In this document: piece by piece, positions 8,064 to 19,472 of the stretch | Layout of the letters: every line of letters starts with the position of its first letter | Position numbering within the stretch: the stretch's first letter is position 1 | Made by a program: the position numbers and the translations under genes | Notes under the pieces: generated by a model | Database searches by the model: none | What the model was told of the DNA's origin: nothing | Seen by the model: the letters and a program-made list of their open reading frames with translations, nothing else | Assembly: GCA_009839485.1 (NCBI GenBank) | Contig: VXPQ01000048.1 | Span: forward strand, 1 to 64,000 | Source: Bacteroidetes bacterium SB0662_bin_6 | GTDB lineage: Bacteria; Bacteroidota; Rhodothermia; Rhodothermales; VXPQ01 | Length of the DNA stretch: 64,000 bases | Reading direction: 5' to 3'

Positions 8064-9107
8064 ATGCTGCACGTTCAGCAGGATATGCAAGTTCCTGAAG
8101 TACTCGAAGCGCTTCATGCGTCCTACGATCGCCTCCGTGCGGAGATCGCAAAGGTCATCGTGGGGCAGGACGAGATTATCCGCCACCTGTTCGTGGGCTT
8201 TCTGTCCCAGGGGCATGTCCTGCTGATTGGCGTTCCGGGCCTGGCGAAGACACTGCTTATACGGACGATTTCCCAGGCCACGAACCTGAAATTCAGCCGC
8301 ATCCAGTTTACGCCCGACCTGATGCCGGGCGACATCACGGGCACGGAAATCATCGAAGAAGATGTCTCGACGGGCCGGCGGTCGTTCAAGTTCGTGCGGG
8401 GGCCCATCTTCGCCAATGTCGTGCTGGCGGACGAGATCAATCGAACGCCTCCGAAAACCCAGGCGGCCCTGCTGGAAGCCATGCAGGAGCACCATGTGAC
8501 CGCCGCCGGGGAAACGTACATACTCGACGAACCTTTCTTCGTGCTCGCCACGCAGAACCCGATCGAGCAGGAAGGCACCTACCCCCTGCCGGAGGCCCAA
8601 CTCGACCGGTTCATGCTTAATCTGTGGCTCGACTACCCGGCTTTCGACGAAGAGGTCGCCGTGGTCCGCAGTACGACCAGTGCGCGCGTCGCCGACGTAA
8701 AGCCGGTGATGCATGCGCAGGAAATCCAGGATTTTCAGCATTTCATCCGGCAGATCCCCGTAGCCGACAACGTAATCGAATATGCGGTCCGCCTCACAGG
8801 GCGTACACGACCCGGAAGAGAAGGCGCCCCCGACTTCGTCACGAAATACCTGAGTTACGGAGCAGGTCCGCGGGCGTCGCAGTATCTTATCCTTGGGGCC
8901 AAAGCACTGGCCGCCCTCGACGGACGCCTGTCCCCGCTCATAGACGACGTGCGCCGCATCGCGGTGCCGGTGCTGCGGCACCGGATCGTCCCGAATTTCA
9001 ATGCGGAAGCGGACGAAATCACGCCCGTGGACATTATAGAGCGGCTGCTCGACAGCGCAGGCGATTCCGGACACAGAGAAAAAGGGAAACCACCCGACAG
9101 CTCATGA
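8064..9107 (+). CDS. MoxR-family AAA+ ATPase
   Basis: A 347-residue cytoplasmic AAA+ ATPase of the MoxR group, with Walker A GVPGLAKT (56-63), Walker B VVLADE (119-124), sensor 1 in ATQNPIEQEG, and the MoxR family strings RIQFTPDLMPGDITG and LPEAQLDRF. MoxR proteins are thought to assist maturation or metal/cofactor insertion of partner proteins and usually precede genes for DUF58 and VWA proteins. Here that set is missing: the stop codon overlaps the start of a cytochrome c/barrel fusion by four bases (ATGA at 9104-9107), implying translational coupling. A role in assembling that cytochrome is an inference from this arrangement. Confidence 0.93.
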   Translation: MLHVQQDMQVPEVLEALHASYDRLRAEIAKVIVGQDEIIRHLFVGFLSQGHVLLIGVPGLAKTLLIRTISQATNLKFSRIQFTPDLMPGDITGTEIIEEDVSTGRRSFKFVRGPIFANVVLADEINRTPPKTQAALLEAMQEHHVTAAGETYILDEPFFVLATQNPIEQEGTYPLPEAQLDRFMLNLWLDYPAFDEEVAVVRSTTSARVADVKPVMHAQEIQDFQHFIRQIPVADNVIEYAVRLTGRTRPGREGAPDFVTKYLSYGAGPRASQYLILGAKALAALDGRLSPLIDDVRRIAVPVLRHRIVPNFNAEADEITPVDIIERLLDSAGDSGHREKGKPPDSS

Positions 9108-10396
9108 AAGATCCCCGTTCGCACGTTCGTCGATCCACGCACGCACTGGCCCTGCTTGTGCTTTGGTGCGGCATGGGATCGACCGGTGCGCTGGGGGCTT
9201 ACGAGCCGGAAATCCGCCACGTTTCGGGACTCGTCCATGCCGGCGATACGGACGATGTACGCAAGGCCGGGGCGCCTCCCGCAACCTGCCGGGGGCCAAT
9301 AATACAACCCGGACCCGGGCGTACGCACGAGGTGTTGCGGCGCGGCGGCGCAGAACACATCCGCCCCGGACCTGCGCGGGCGAACGATACGGGCGAGGAA
9401 CTCTACGGAAAAGCCTGCGCAACCTGCCACGGCGCGGACGGCAGGGGCGCTCCCGCCGCCTTGCTGGGGTTCGATATTCCGCTTCCCGATTTCACCGACT
9501 GCAACTTCGCCACCCGCGAACCCGACGCCGACTGGCTTGCGGTAGCCCATCAGGGAGGACCCGTGCGCGGGTTCGCCCGGGAAATGCCGGCCTTCGGCGA
9601 TGCGCTGACGCAGGACGAACTGCAAAAGATACTGGATCACATTCGCACCCTGTGCCCGGACGACGAATGGCCCAGAGGCGAATTGAATACGCCGCGCCCC
9701 CTGGTGACCGAAAAAGCGTTTCCGGAAGACGAAGCGGTACTGACGACCACGGTCGATATCGTAACCGGCAGGAGCGCTATTCTCCATGAACTGCTCTATG
9801 AAAAACGATTCGGGGCGCGTAATCAGTTCGAGGTGGTCGTACCGTTCGGCTTCGAGGAGCACAGGCAAGGCGGTCAGCTCGGGGATGTAGCGCTCGGTTT
9901 GAAACGCGTTATGCTCCAGAGTTTGTCGCATGGCAGCATACTTAGCCTCGGAGGCGAAGTGATTCTACCCACGGGACGCAAAAACACGGGCATAGGAAAA
10001 GGCCTGACACGCATCGAACCCTTTGTTTCGTACGGACAGATTCTGCCTGCGGATGTTTTTCTGCAATTTCAGGGCGGGTTCGACATCCCCCTGGACTGGA
10101 ATGCAGCGGCGGACGAAGCGTTTTTTCGCGGCGTGGCGGGCAAAAGCTTCACGCAGGGAGACTGGGGGCGCACCTGGTCGCCCATGCTGGAAGTACTCGG
10201 AACCCGTTCTCTGGGAGTGGAGGGCGTTTTGCATTGGGATATCGTGCCCCAGGCGCAAATCAGCCTGAACCGGCGGCAGCACGTGATGCTCAACATCGGA
10301 CTCCGTATTCCCGCGGATCAGTACGCCCGCGATGCGCAATTTATAGTCTATCTGTTGTGGGAATGGTTCGACGGAGGTTTCTTCGAGGGCTGGTAA
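9104..10396 (+). CDS. cytochrome c domain fused to an outer-membrane beta-barrel
   Basis: A 430-residue exported protein. Residues 1 to about 32 form a signal peptide (ALALLVLWCGMG...ALGA). A low-complexity linker follows to about 95. A class I cytochrome c domain has the haem motif CATCH (105-109) and a likely axial methionine in REMPAFGD (Met161). After about residue 210, alternating hydrophobic strands resemble transporter-type outer-membrane barrels of the phenol-degradation MetA kind: EVVVPFGFEE, GDVALGLKRVML, LSLGGEVILPTGRKNTGIG, RIEPFVSYGQIL, VFLQFQGGFDIPL, VMLNIGLRIP, ending in an aromatic residue (FFEGW). Start ATG 9104 overlaps the moxR stop; GGG at 9094-9096 is a possible ribosome site. 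The long in-frame extension back to 8624 lies within moxR and is not real. A periplasm-facing haem attached to a membrane barrel is the simplest topology. Confidence 0.8.
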   Translation: MKDPRSHVRRSTHALALLVLWCGMGSTGALGAYEPEIRHVSGLVHAGDTDDVRKAGAPPATCRGPIIQPGPGRTHEVLRRGGAEHIRPGPARANDTGEELYGKACATCHGADGRGAPAALLGFDIPLPDFTDCNFATREPDADWLAVAHQGGPVRGFAREMPAFGDALTQDELQKILDHIRTLCPDDEWPRGELNTPRPLVTEKAFPEDEAVLTTTVDIVTGRSAILHELLYEKRFGARNQFEVVVPFGFEEHRQGGQLGDVALGLKRVMLQSLSHGSILSLGGEVILPTGRKNTGIGKGLTRIEPFVSYGQILPADVFLQFQGGFDIPLDWNAAADEAFFRGVAGKSFTQGDWGRTWSPMLEVLGTRSLGVEGVLHWDIVPQAQISLNRRQHVMLNIGLRIPADQYARDAQFIVYLLWEWFDGGFFEGW

Positions 10397-10422
10397 CCTG
10401 TACCTGACCGGAAAATGTACCC

Positions 10423-12078
10423 ATGAGCGGAAAGCTGTTTCTGGTAGTTCTTATTGCTTCGGCAGGATTGACCCTCGTCCATCCGCTGTTCTTCTCCGTG
10501 CCTCCGAAAGCGCCGGACACGGCTTCTTCCGAAACGGATCCGCACCTGTTCGCGACCGGCGCCGCGTGCATAAGTTGTCATAGCAATCTGATCACCCCTT
10601 CCGGCGAAGACATCTCGATCGGCACGGACTGGCGCGCTTCCATGATGGCCAATTCGGCCCGCGATCCGTACTGGCAGGCCGCGGTCAGGCGGGAAACGAT
10701 GGATCATCCGGAGGCGCAGGCCCTCATCGAGGACGAATGCGCCGCTTGCCATATGCCCATGTCCCGATTCGAGGCAAAGGCTGCGGACCGGAAAGGGCAG
10801 GTCTTTTCCCACTTGCCGGTTGGCGAAAATACACACCGCACCGACGATTTGGCCGCCGATGGCGTTTCCTGCACCGTATGCCACCAGATTACCGCCGAGA
10901 ACCTGGGCACCGGAGAAAGCTTCACGGCCGGGTTCGTGATCGACACGGAGACGCCGATGGAACAACGCGCCATTTTCGGGCCCTATGAGGTGGACACGGG
11001 CCGCCGGACCGTGATGCATTCCGCGTCGGGATTCCGGCAAGTGGAATCGCGCCATATTCAGAAGTCCGAACTATGCGCGACATGCCATACCCTGTTCACG
11101 GAAGCGATCGGGCCTACGGGAGAGATTGCAGGGGAACTGCCCGAGCAAGTCCCCTATCTGGAATGGCTGCACAGCGCCTACCCGGAAGAAAAAAGTTGCC
11201 AGTCCTGCCACATGCCCGTCGTGGAGGATACCACGGCCATCTCTTCGGTATTAGGCGAGGGGCGCACCGGGGTCTCCCGGCATGTGTTTCAGGGGGGCAA
11301 CTTCTTTATGCTCCGCATGCTCAACCGGTACCGGGCCGAACTGGGCGTAGAAGCGCTCCCGAACGAACTGGAGGCCACGGCGCGGCAAACCGAGCATCAT
11401 TTACAGACAAACACCGCGCGCATCTCGATAGAAAACGCGGAACGGGTAGACGATGCGCTGCATGTCGAGGTGCGCCTTGAAAATCTGGCCGGGCATAAAC
11501 TTCCGACGGGCTATCCCTCGCGCAGGAGCTGGATCCGTTTTACGGTGCACGACCGGAACGGGACCCCCGTTTTCGAATCCGGCGGCATCCGGTCTACGGG
11601 TGAAATCCCCGGAAACGACAACGACACGGATCCGGCTCGCTACGAGCCCCATTATCAGGAAATCACGCAAAGCGATCAGGTGCAGATCTACGAATCCGTG
11701 ATGGTCGATACACAGGATCAGGTGACGACGGGGCTTTTGCAGGCAGTGCGGTACATCAAGGACAACCGGCTGCTGCCGCGGGGATTCGACAAGGCGACCG
11801 CATCCGAGGATATAGCGGTGCATGGACGGGCAAGGGAGGACGCCGATTTTACCGGCGGAAGCGACACCGTACGCTACATCATCCATTTGGGCGGACAGCA
11901 GGGACCCTTTACCGTGCAGGCCTCGCTCTGGTATCAGCCGATCGGCTACCGTTGGGCCCATAACCTGAAGGACTACGACGCTCCCGAAACCAATCGATTC
12001 GTCGAATTCTACGATTCCATGTCGGAGATATCCGGCATATCGCTCGCCACGGCGGAAATCGTCGTATTCGGGCCCTGA
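10423..12078 (+). CDS. pentaheme c-type cytochrome, c554-like
   Basis: A 551-residue protein with an N-terminal hydrophobic signal or anchor (LFLVVLIASAGLTLVHPLFF) and five CXXCH haem sites: CISCH (49-53), CAACH (106-110), CTVCH (150-154), CATCH (218-222) and CQSCH (259-263). The spacing and the string VPYLEWLHSAYPEEKSCQSC resemble cytochrome c554 / octahaem-type multihaem domains. The C-terminal half (about 300-551) has no haem sites and looks like a beta-sandwich, including HKLPTGYPSRRSW, a motif common in such environmental multihaem proteins. It probably acts in the periplasm or on the outer surface in electron transfer. It lies 26 bases after the cytochrome-barrel fusion on the same strand and probably shares its transcript. 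Confidence 0.85.
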   Translation: MSGKLFLVVLIASAGLTLVHPLFFSVPPKAPDTASSETDPHLFATGAACISCHSNLITPSGEDISIGTDWRASMMANSARDPYWQAAVRRETMDHPEAQALIEDECAACHMPMSRFEAKAADRKGQVFSHLPVGENTHRTDDLAADGVSCTVCHQITAENLGTGESFTAGFVIDTETPMEQRAIFGPYEVDTGRRTVMHSASGFRQVESRHIQKSELCATCHTLFTEAIGPTGEIAGELPEQVPYLEWLHSAYPEEKSCQSCHMPVVEDTTAISSVLGEGRTGVSRHVFQGGNFFMLRMLNRYRAELGVEALPNELEATARQTEHHLQTNTARISIENAERVDDALHVEVRLENLAGHKLPTGYPSRRSWIRFTVHDRNGTPVFESGGIRSTGEIPGNDNDTDPARYEPHYQEITQSDQVQIYESVMVDTQDQVTTGLLQAVRYIKDNRLLPRGFDKATASEDIAVHGRAREDADFTGGSDTVRYIIHLGGQQGPFTVQASLWYQPIGYRWAHNLKDYDAPETNRFVEFYDSMSEISGISLATAEIVVFGP

Positions 12079-12092
12079 AACGTCTATATCCA

Positions 12093-12105
12093 GCCGGGGT
12101 CCGGC
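12093..12105. terminator. short GC hairpin between convergent genes
   Basis: GCCGG (12093-12097) and CCGGC (12101-12105) form a 5-bp stem with a 3-nt loop, exactly between the stops of two convergent genes. There is no T-tract on either side, so a terminator role is only plausible. Confidence 0.3.
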
Positions 12106-12753
12106 CTAAGGCTGAATCTCCACATAGCGTTCCAGGCGCGCAACCTCGTCGTCATCGACATACTTGCCTATCTCCCGGCGAAACTGTTCGATCCGGCTGT
12201 ACGGCCGGTATTCCTTGAATTCATGAAGCATCCGGTTGCCCAGGTTCGGGATCGTAAGGATGTCTTCGTCGCTGGCCGTATTCAGATCGATCGGCACGAA
12301 AACGAACTGCTCCAGCCGCGCAACCTCCTCGTCGTCCACATACTTGCCTATTTCCCGGCGGAATTCTGCGATGTGGGCGTACGGTTTGTATTCGTCGAAC
12401 TCATGGGCCATCCGGTTACCGACCCCGGGAACCAGAAGAATTTCTTCTTCGGATGTGTCATTCAGATTCAGCGGCAGGAAAAGCCGGGCGTACAATTCGT
12501 CTTGCCGGGCTTCATCCAGGGATTCGCCGACCAGCGCGTTGACCTCGAGCATATCCGTAAACGGACGCCCTGCAAGGATCGAATCCGCCTTCGCTGCATC
12601 CATATGGGGCAGCGCTGCGAGCTCGGATTCGGTGGCCGTGTTCGGATTGAGCACGCCCATATTCTGCCCCACCTGGGCCTCGGAAACAGTGGCGGGAATC
12701 AGAGTGAGCGCCGCAAGCAGTACGAACAGTCGGGTCGGGATGCGTTGTATCAT
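12106..12753 (-). CDS. exported triple helix-hairpin-helix (HhH) protein
   Basis: A 215-residue protein with a signal peptide (MIQRIPTRLFVLLAALTLIP...SEA-Q), then three tandem 60-residue units (35-94, 95-154, 155-214). Each begins with an N-T/D-A/T-S motif (LNPNTATESELAALP, LNLNDTSEEEILLVPG, IDLNTASDEDILTIPN), the helix-hairpin-helix pattern of ComEA-like proteins. Units 2 and 3 share REIGKYVDD(E/D)EVARLE almost exactly. HhH domains bind DNA non-specifically; an exported HhH protein suggests DNA handling in the periplasm, as with ComEA in natural transformation, but no other competence gene is in the window. Its start overlaps the stop of the upstream membrane protein by four bases (ATGA). 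Confidence 0.8.
   Translation of the reverse strand: MIQRIPTRLFVLLAALTLIPATVSEAQVGQNMGVLNPNTATESELAALPHMDAAKADSILAGRPFTDMLEVNALVGESLDEARQDELYARLFLPLNLNDTSEEEILLVPGVGNRMAHEFDEYKPYAHIAEFRREIGKYVDDEEVARLEQFVFVPIDLNTASDEDILTIPNLGNRMLHEFKEYRPYSRIEQFRREIGKYVDDDEVARLERYVEIQP
12112..12651 (-). repeat. three 180-bp tandem coding repeats in the HhH gene
   Basis: The three 60-residue units correspond to exactly 180 bp each. The two downstream units (12112-12471) are still similar at DNA level, for example sharing ACATACTTGCCTAT at 12158 and again 180 bp later. The first unit has diverged. This indicates internal duplication with a recent or homogenised second event. Confidence 0.75.
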
Positions 12754-13220
12754 TGTTTTTCCTCGTGTGATGGGTTTGCCGCGTTTATCTCCACGGATGC
12801 ATCGGATCTGTTCCGGGAGGCGGAGAATATCGGATGCCGCCAGGTGTAAAGGAGCCCGATGAGTCCGAGATACACCATGGTTCCGGGCGCCAGGGCCGGC
12901 ATCGCCCCGGTGAGGGATTCCCGAATCAGCTCCCATCCCGCAGCCGCGGGATTCATTTCCAGCTCGAATTCCACATTGCTTTGGTAATGCAGATAAACGC
13001 CCAGAACGCCTGCGGCGACAAACAGAAGCATGCATACCTGAAAAATGCGCAGGACGCATGCATCGTTGCGAAAAAGCCGGACGAAGAGAATCGCCAGGCT
13101 CAGTACCATCATTCCCAGCGGCACGAGTTGCCACGGGTCTTCATAGTGACTCAGCAGGATCAACTCGCTGCCGGCGCCCAGAACCCCGAAAAGAAATAAT
13201 ACCAATAGCAGTGCGCGCAT
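12750..13220 (-). CDS. small membrane protein of unknown function
   Basis: 156 residues with about four hydrophobic segments: 1-22, 31-48, 58-78 and roughly 114-128. The C-terminal tail is polar and probably cytoplasmic. I do not recognise the family. It begins 2 bases after the PgpH gene ends and overlaps the HhH gene start by four bases, so it is co-translated with both. The tight coupling suggests that it acts with the exported HhH protein, but no function can be read from its sequence. Confidence 0.7.
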   Translation of the reverse strand: MRALLLVLFLFGVLGAGSELILLSHYEDPWQLVPLGMMVLSLAILFVRLFRNDACVLRIFQVCMLLFVAAGVLGVYLHYQSNVEFELEMNPAAAGWELIRESLTGAMPALAPGTMVYLGLIGLLYTWRHPIFSASRNRSDASVEINAANPSHEEKQ

Positions 13221-13222
13221 CC

Positions 13223-15634
13223 CTACCCTCCATCCGGTACGATAGGCTCCTCTACGGTATGGGCGGCGTCTCCGGACATGCTTTCTTCTTCCACGGCAGC
13301 CACCCCCGCATCTTCTTCCTCCTCCTGGCCCGGATACCGGATGCGTATGTGGTAAATACCCAACAGCATGGACAAAAAGGTCCGCTTTATTTGCGCCAGA
13401 TCGCGGAACGTCAGATCCGAATCGTCGAGCTGCCCGTCGGCAAGGCGATCCGCAACGATATCATCGATGAGCGTTTCAAGACGCCGGTGCGTAGGATCGG
13501 CAAGACTGCGGCTTGCCGCCTCTACGGAATCGGCAAGCATCAGGATTCCCGTCTCTTTCGTGGCGGGACGCGGGCCGTCGTACCGGAACTCGGATTCGAG
13601 GACCTCCGGATCGCCCTTCCTGCGCTGACTGAGCGCCTGCCGGTAGAAAAATTCGATCCGGGAGGTGCCGTGATGCATGGCGATGAAATCCAGCACGCGC
13701 TGCGGCACATTGTATTCTCTGGCCTTTTCCAGGCCCTCCTTCACGTGCGACGCGATAATCAGGGCGCTCATTCGCGGCTTCAGATCGTCGTGCGGATTGG
13801 GGCCCGACCGCTGGTTTTCCACGAAGTAATTCGGCTTGGCGATCTTGCCTATATCGTGGTAAAGCGCCCCGACACGCATCAACAGGGTGTTCGCTCCGAT
13901 CGCATCCGCAGCGGCTTCGGAAAGATTGGCCACCTGGAGGGTATGGTTGAACGTACCGGACGCCTCCAGCGACAATTGCTTGAGAAGCGGATTATTCATA
14001 TCGGAAAGTTCGACCAGCGTCAGGTCGGTGGTAATGCCGAATGCGCGCTCGGCAATCCACAGCAACGGATAGGCGAGCAGCAGCAGAAATGCGCTGATGC
14101 TTGCGGGCAGCATGTCGGCGAAAAACACACGGAAGGGTTCCCCGAAAAAGGTGGCCGATGCCGCAAGCACCAGCAGGTATCCGAGGAAAACCATGCCGGC
14201 GCTGATGAAGAATTGCCGCCGGTTGCGGATGTCCCGCACGCTGAACACGCCGAGGGCGGACGCCAGGAAGGTCGCAAAGGTAAATTCGAAATTATAATAC
14301 AATAACTGGCCGCCCAGCAGAGCCAGAGTCAATGCGGCGAAAATGCCGACGCGGGAATCGAAAATCACCGTGATCAGCACCGGAGCAATGGCTACCGGCA
14401 CGAGATACATGCGCAAAGACTCCGTGTGAAGCGGAATGGCGAAGAGCCCGACCACAATGGCGAACAGAATGGCCAGGAGTAACATACTCCGTCTACTCGC
14501 GAAAATGGGCCGCCGCAGCAGATACAGATACAGAAAGAAGAGAAAGTATGCCGCAAGAATGACGAGAAACTGTCCGAGAAGCACTCTCCAGAGAATATTT
14601 TCGCCGCCCCGCTCCTGCCATGCGCGTTCGAACGAAGTAAGATGCGCATAAATATCCTCCGTAACCCGTACCCCGTCCTCGATGATCGTTTCGCCCTCGG
14701 CCACCCGACCCCGCACCGGAGAAATGCGTTGTTCGAGGCGCTGGAACTCGCGTATGGTTTCCGCGCGAAGGTAGCTGAGGGAAGGCGTAAAAATCGCCCG
14801 AAAGAAGGCGCCTCCCAGTGCGGCGGAAAGGCTGTCTTCACTCTGCTGGAATTGTCGTTCGGCGAAGGCGTACGCTTCGTCCAGACCGTAGGTGTTGTCC
14901 TTGTTCCGAATCGTTTCGGTCCGGTCCACGTCGTCCCGAACCACGATCTGATCGGACAGGACACTATCCTGCGGTACATCCAGCACGCCTACGACAAGGA
15001 GTTGCGAGGCGACGCTCCAGGCCTCGTTCAGCAGGCGTTCGTCCGGTCGGGATGCATTGGATGGAGGTTCCTCACCCGACAGTTCGGGCATACGCAGCGC
15101 ATAGGCCTCGGCCAGCAACCGCCATTGCCCAGAGGTGATCGTAAGACGAGCCGCCCGGCGCAGGTCGAGATATCGGAGCGAATCGGCCTCCCCTTCCTCC
15201 GTTTCGCCGAGCAGGCGGTGTACACGATACGCGGCCCAGGCATCAAAAACCTCGTCAAGCTGCTGGATCAGCGTGTCCCGATTCGCCTCCATGACCCCTT
15301 GCGCATCGTCCGAGACCTGGAAATAAGGCGGCGTATTTTCCCGAATCGCCGTCCGCTCCGCTTCCAGTTGCGCCTCCGACTTGTAGATGGAGAAATCGAA
15401 AGGGGCCACCAGCGACTCCCCATGCCATTCGTCCCCGATCTCCACCGTGTACTGGTACACATTGCTTCTCGGAAAAGCGGCCACCGTCAGTAATACGAGC
15501 GCGAAGAAAATACCCCCGGTGTACATCCAGTGGATTTGCCCGGACTTGTCCCGGGAGGCAAGCCCCTTTTCGAGATTGTTCCCGACAGGCTGCGGTTTCT
15601 TCTTCCGGAGGCCGATGGCTCTCAACACTCTCAT
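13223..15634 (-). CDS. pgpH: 7TM-HD family phosphohydrolase (PgpH/YqfF type)
   Basis: An 803-residue membrane protein with the PgpH architecture: one N-terminal membrane helix (about 37-54), a long extracytoplasmic 7TMR-HDED domain containing EIGDEWHGESLVAPFDFSI and PVRGRVAEGETII, seven membrane helices in the middle, and a C-terminal HD domain. The HD domain has the metal-binding pattern FNHTLQVANLSEAAA, ALYHDIGK and MHHGTSRIEFFY. In Listeria and relatives this enzyme hydrolyses cyclic di-AMP, so that activity is likely. The start at 15634 is preferred to the longer frame from 15745, because the family begins shortly before the first membrane helix. The end is acidic (EEEEDAGVAAVEEE). Confidence 0.9.
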   Translation of the reverse strand: MRVLRAIGLRKKKPQPVGNNLEKGLASRDKSGQIHWMYTGGIFFALVLLTVAAFPRSNVYQYTVEIGDEWHGESLVAPFDFSIYKSEAQLEAERTAIRENTPPYFQVSDDAQGVMEANRDTLIQQLDEVFDAWAAYRVHRLLGETEEGEADSLRYLDLRRAARLTITSGQWRLLAEAYALRMPELSGEEPPSNASRPDERLLNEAWSVASQLLVVGVLDVPQDSVLSDQIVVRDDVDRTETIRNKDNTYGLDEAYAFAERQFQQSEDSLSAALGGAFFRAIFTPSLSYLRAETIREFQRLEQRISPVRGRVAEGETIIEDGVRVTEDIYAHLTSFERAWQERGGENILWRVLLGQFLVILAAYFLFFLYLYLLRRPIFASRRSMLLLAILFAIVVGLFAIPLHTESLRMYLVPVAIAPVLITVIFDSRVGIFAALTLALLGGQLLYYNFEFTFATFLASALGVFSVRDIRNRRQFFISAGMVFLGYLLVLAASATFFGEPFRVFFADMLPASISAFLLLLAYPLLWIAERAFGITTDLTLVELSDMNNPLLKQLSLEASGTFNHTLQVANLSEAAADAIGANTLLMRVGALYHDIGKIAKPNYFVENQRSGPNPHDDLKPRMSALIIASHVKEGLEKAREYNVPQRVLDFIAMHHGTSRIEFFYRQALSQRRKGDPEVLESEFRYDGPRPATKETGILMLADSVEAASRSLADPTHRRLETLIDDIVADRLADGQLDDSDLTFRDLAQIKRTFLSMLLGIYHIRIRYPGQEEEEDAGVAAVEEESMSGDAAHTVEEPIVPDGG

Positions 15635-15751
15635 AGGGGGACTCGTCCGGGAACGAAACGCGGGATGGGATCGCAGGAGGAGGGCCTCCCGATCAAAGCC
15701 GTATGGGGCCGCGCAATGCGCTGCCTCTCCGGCTCGGGCATGCAACAGTCC

Positions 15752-17299
15752 CTATCTATGCCGCAGGGCAAACAGGGATCCCAAAACCAGATGAAGGCCC
15801 GCCCCGATAGCCGTATACCAGGGCCAGGCTATGGCGCGGAGCCCCTCCCGAGCCACCACCTCGTCGCCGGGCATAAACCGGATAATCCACCCCTCCTGAG
15901 GATGATGCCAGACAGAGAAGATCACCCAGATCATGACGATCACCGTAGTCACAAACGAAAACACGGCATCCGTCTGGTTCGTGGCCTTGTTGAAAAGGCC
16001 CAGCAGAAAAACCCCAAGGAGCCCCCCATACGTGAACGAGGCTATGGCGAGCCCCAGTTCGACCACGGGGTTATCGCGATCCTCGAAAAGCGTGGCGAAG
16101 AAAATGAATACAATGCCCCAGAATACGGTAAACAGGCGGGATACAAGGAGGGATCGCGCGGCCGGAAGCCCCTTGCCCCGGATACGCGCAAACCACGGGA
16201 TGCGCTCGAAAAGATCGAACACGGAGGATGAGGCCAGCGAATTGAGCGACGACGATAACGTACTCATTGCCGCCGCCACAATACCGGCCAGCAGCAAGCC
16301 GGATACGCCCGGTGGCAACCCCTCGATGATGAACTTCGGAAAGATTTCGTCGCCCCGGGCAAGACCCAGATCGGCTATGGAAACCCCTCCGTAGTAGCTC
16401 CAGAGCAGCAATCCCACCCCCAGAAAGAGCGCAAACTGGAAGATGGCCACCACGGCGGAACCGATGAGCGCCTTTTTGCTGTCCTGCTCGTCCCGACAGG
16501 TGAGCAGGCGCTGCACAATGAGTTGATCCGTACCGTGCGAAGCCATGGAAAACACCGCCCCGCCCACCACGGCGGTTACAAAGGCATACGGAGACGTGAT
16601 CCATGTCGAGAGGGACTCGTTTGTCGCCAGATACAGCACCTGCGTCTTGCCGGCTTCCGCTGCCTGCGCCCACCAGTCGCCGGGTACCTGCCCCAACAAT
16701 ACAAACACCGCCACCACGGCCCCGCCAAGGTACACGGCCATCTGGACGACATCCATCCACACCACGGCCTTGATGCCCCCTATCAGCGTGTAGACAATGG
16801 TGAACAGGGCGATAACGGAAATGATAAATGCGTAGGATATATCCAGCCCCGCCGAGTCCGCAATCACCTTCAGGGGAATGGCCGTAGCGAAGAGGCGTAC
16901 CCCGTCGGCGAGCAGGCGGGTGACAAGAAACGTCACCGAAGCCGTGCTCCGCATGGCGTCCCCGTACCGGTCGCCGAGCAAGGCATAGGCAGTAACCAGT
17001 TCTCCCTGAAAATACCTGGGAAGAAAAAACATCGATACGACGATTCTGCCCAGCAGGTAGCCGAAGGTCAGTTGCAGAAAAGTCAGGCTGCCGCCGTACG
17101 CCACCGCCGGAATCCCGATCACCGTCAGCGTGCTCGTTTCGGTGGCCACCACGGAAAAGCACACTGCCCACCAGGGCATATCCCTGTTGCCGAGAAAATA
17201 ATCCGCGGTGCTTTTCTGCCGCCCCCCGGCTTTGATGCCGAATGCGGCCACGCCGGCCAGGTACAGGACGATAACGACGTAATCGAGGGTGGTCAGCAT
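15752..17299 (-). CDS. sodium:solute symporter family protein
   Basis: A 515-residue inner-membrane transporter with about 13 hydrophobic helices. Family signatures are present: the opening LDYVVIVLYLAGVAAFGIKAG, STADYFLGNRDMPWW, the Na+-site helix region SVVATETSTLTVIGIPAVAY, and the later segment GLLLAGIVAAAMSTLSSSLN, a hallmark of the SSS family. It couples Na+ influx to uptake of a small solute (sugar, amino acid, proline-like or pantothenate-like); the substrate cannot be told from sequence alone. It lies 13 bases downstream of ligA in the same operon-like run. Confidence 0.92.
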   Translation of the reverse strand: MLTTLDYVVIVLYLAGVAAFGIKAGGRQKSTADYFLGNRDMPWWAVCFSVVATETSTLTVIGIPAVAYGGSLTFLQLTFGYLLGRIVVSMFFLPRYFQGELVTAYALLGDRYGDAMRSTASVTFLVTRLLADGVRLFATAIPLKVIADSAGLDISYAFIISVIALFTIVYTLIGGIKAVVWMDVVQMAVYLGGAVVAVFVLLGQVPGDWWAQAAEAGKTQVLYLATNESLSTWITSPYAFVTAVVGGAVFSMASHGTDQLIVQRLLTCRDEQDSKKALIGSAVVAIFQFALFLGVGLLLWSYYGGVSIADLGLARGDEIFPKFIIEGLPPGVSGLLLAGIVAAAMSTLSSSLNSLASSSVFDLFERIPWFARIRGKGLPAARSLLVSRLFTVFWGIVFIFFATLFEDRDNPVVELGLAIASFTYGGLLGVFLLGLFNKATNQTDAVFSFVTTVIVMIWVIFSVWHHPQEGWIIRFMPGDEVVAREGLRAIAWPWYTAIGAGLHLVLGSLFALRHR

Positions 17300-17312
17300 G
17301 GCAATGAGCGGA

Positions 17313-19472
<2,160 letters not shown>

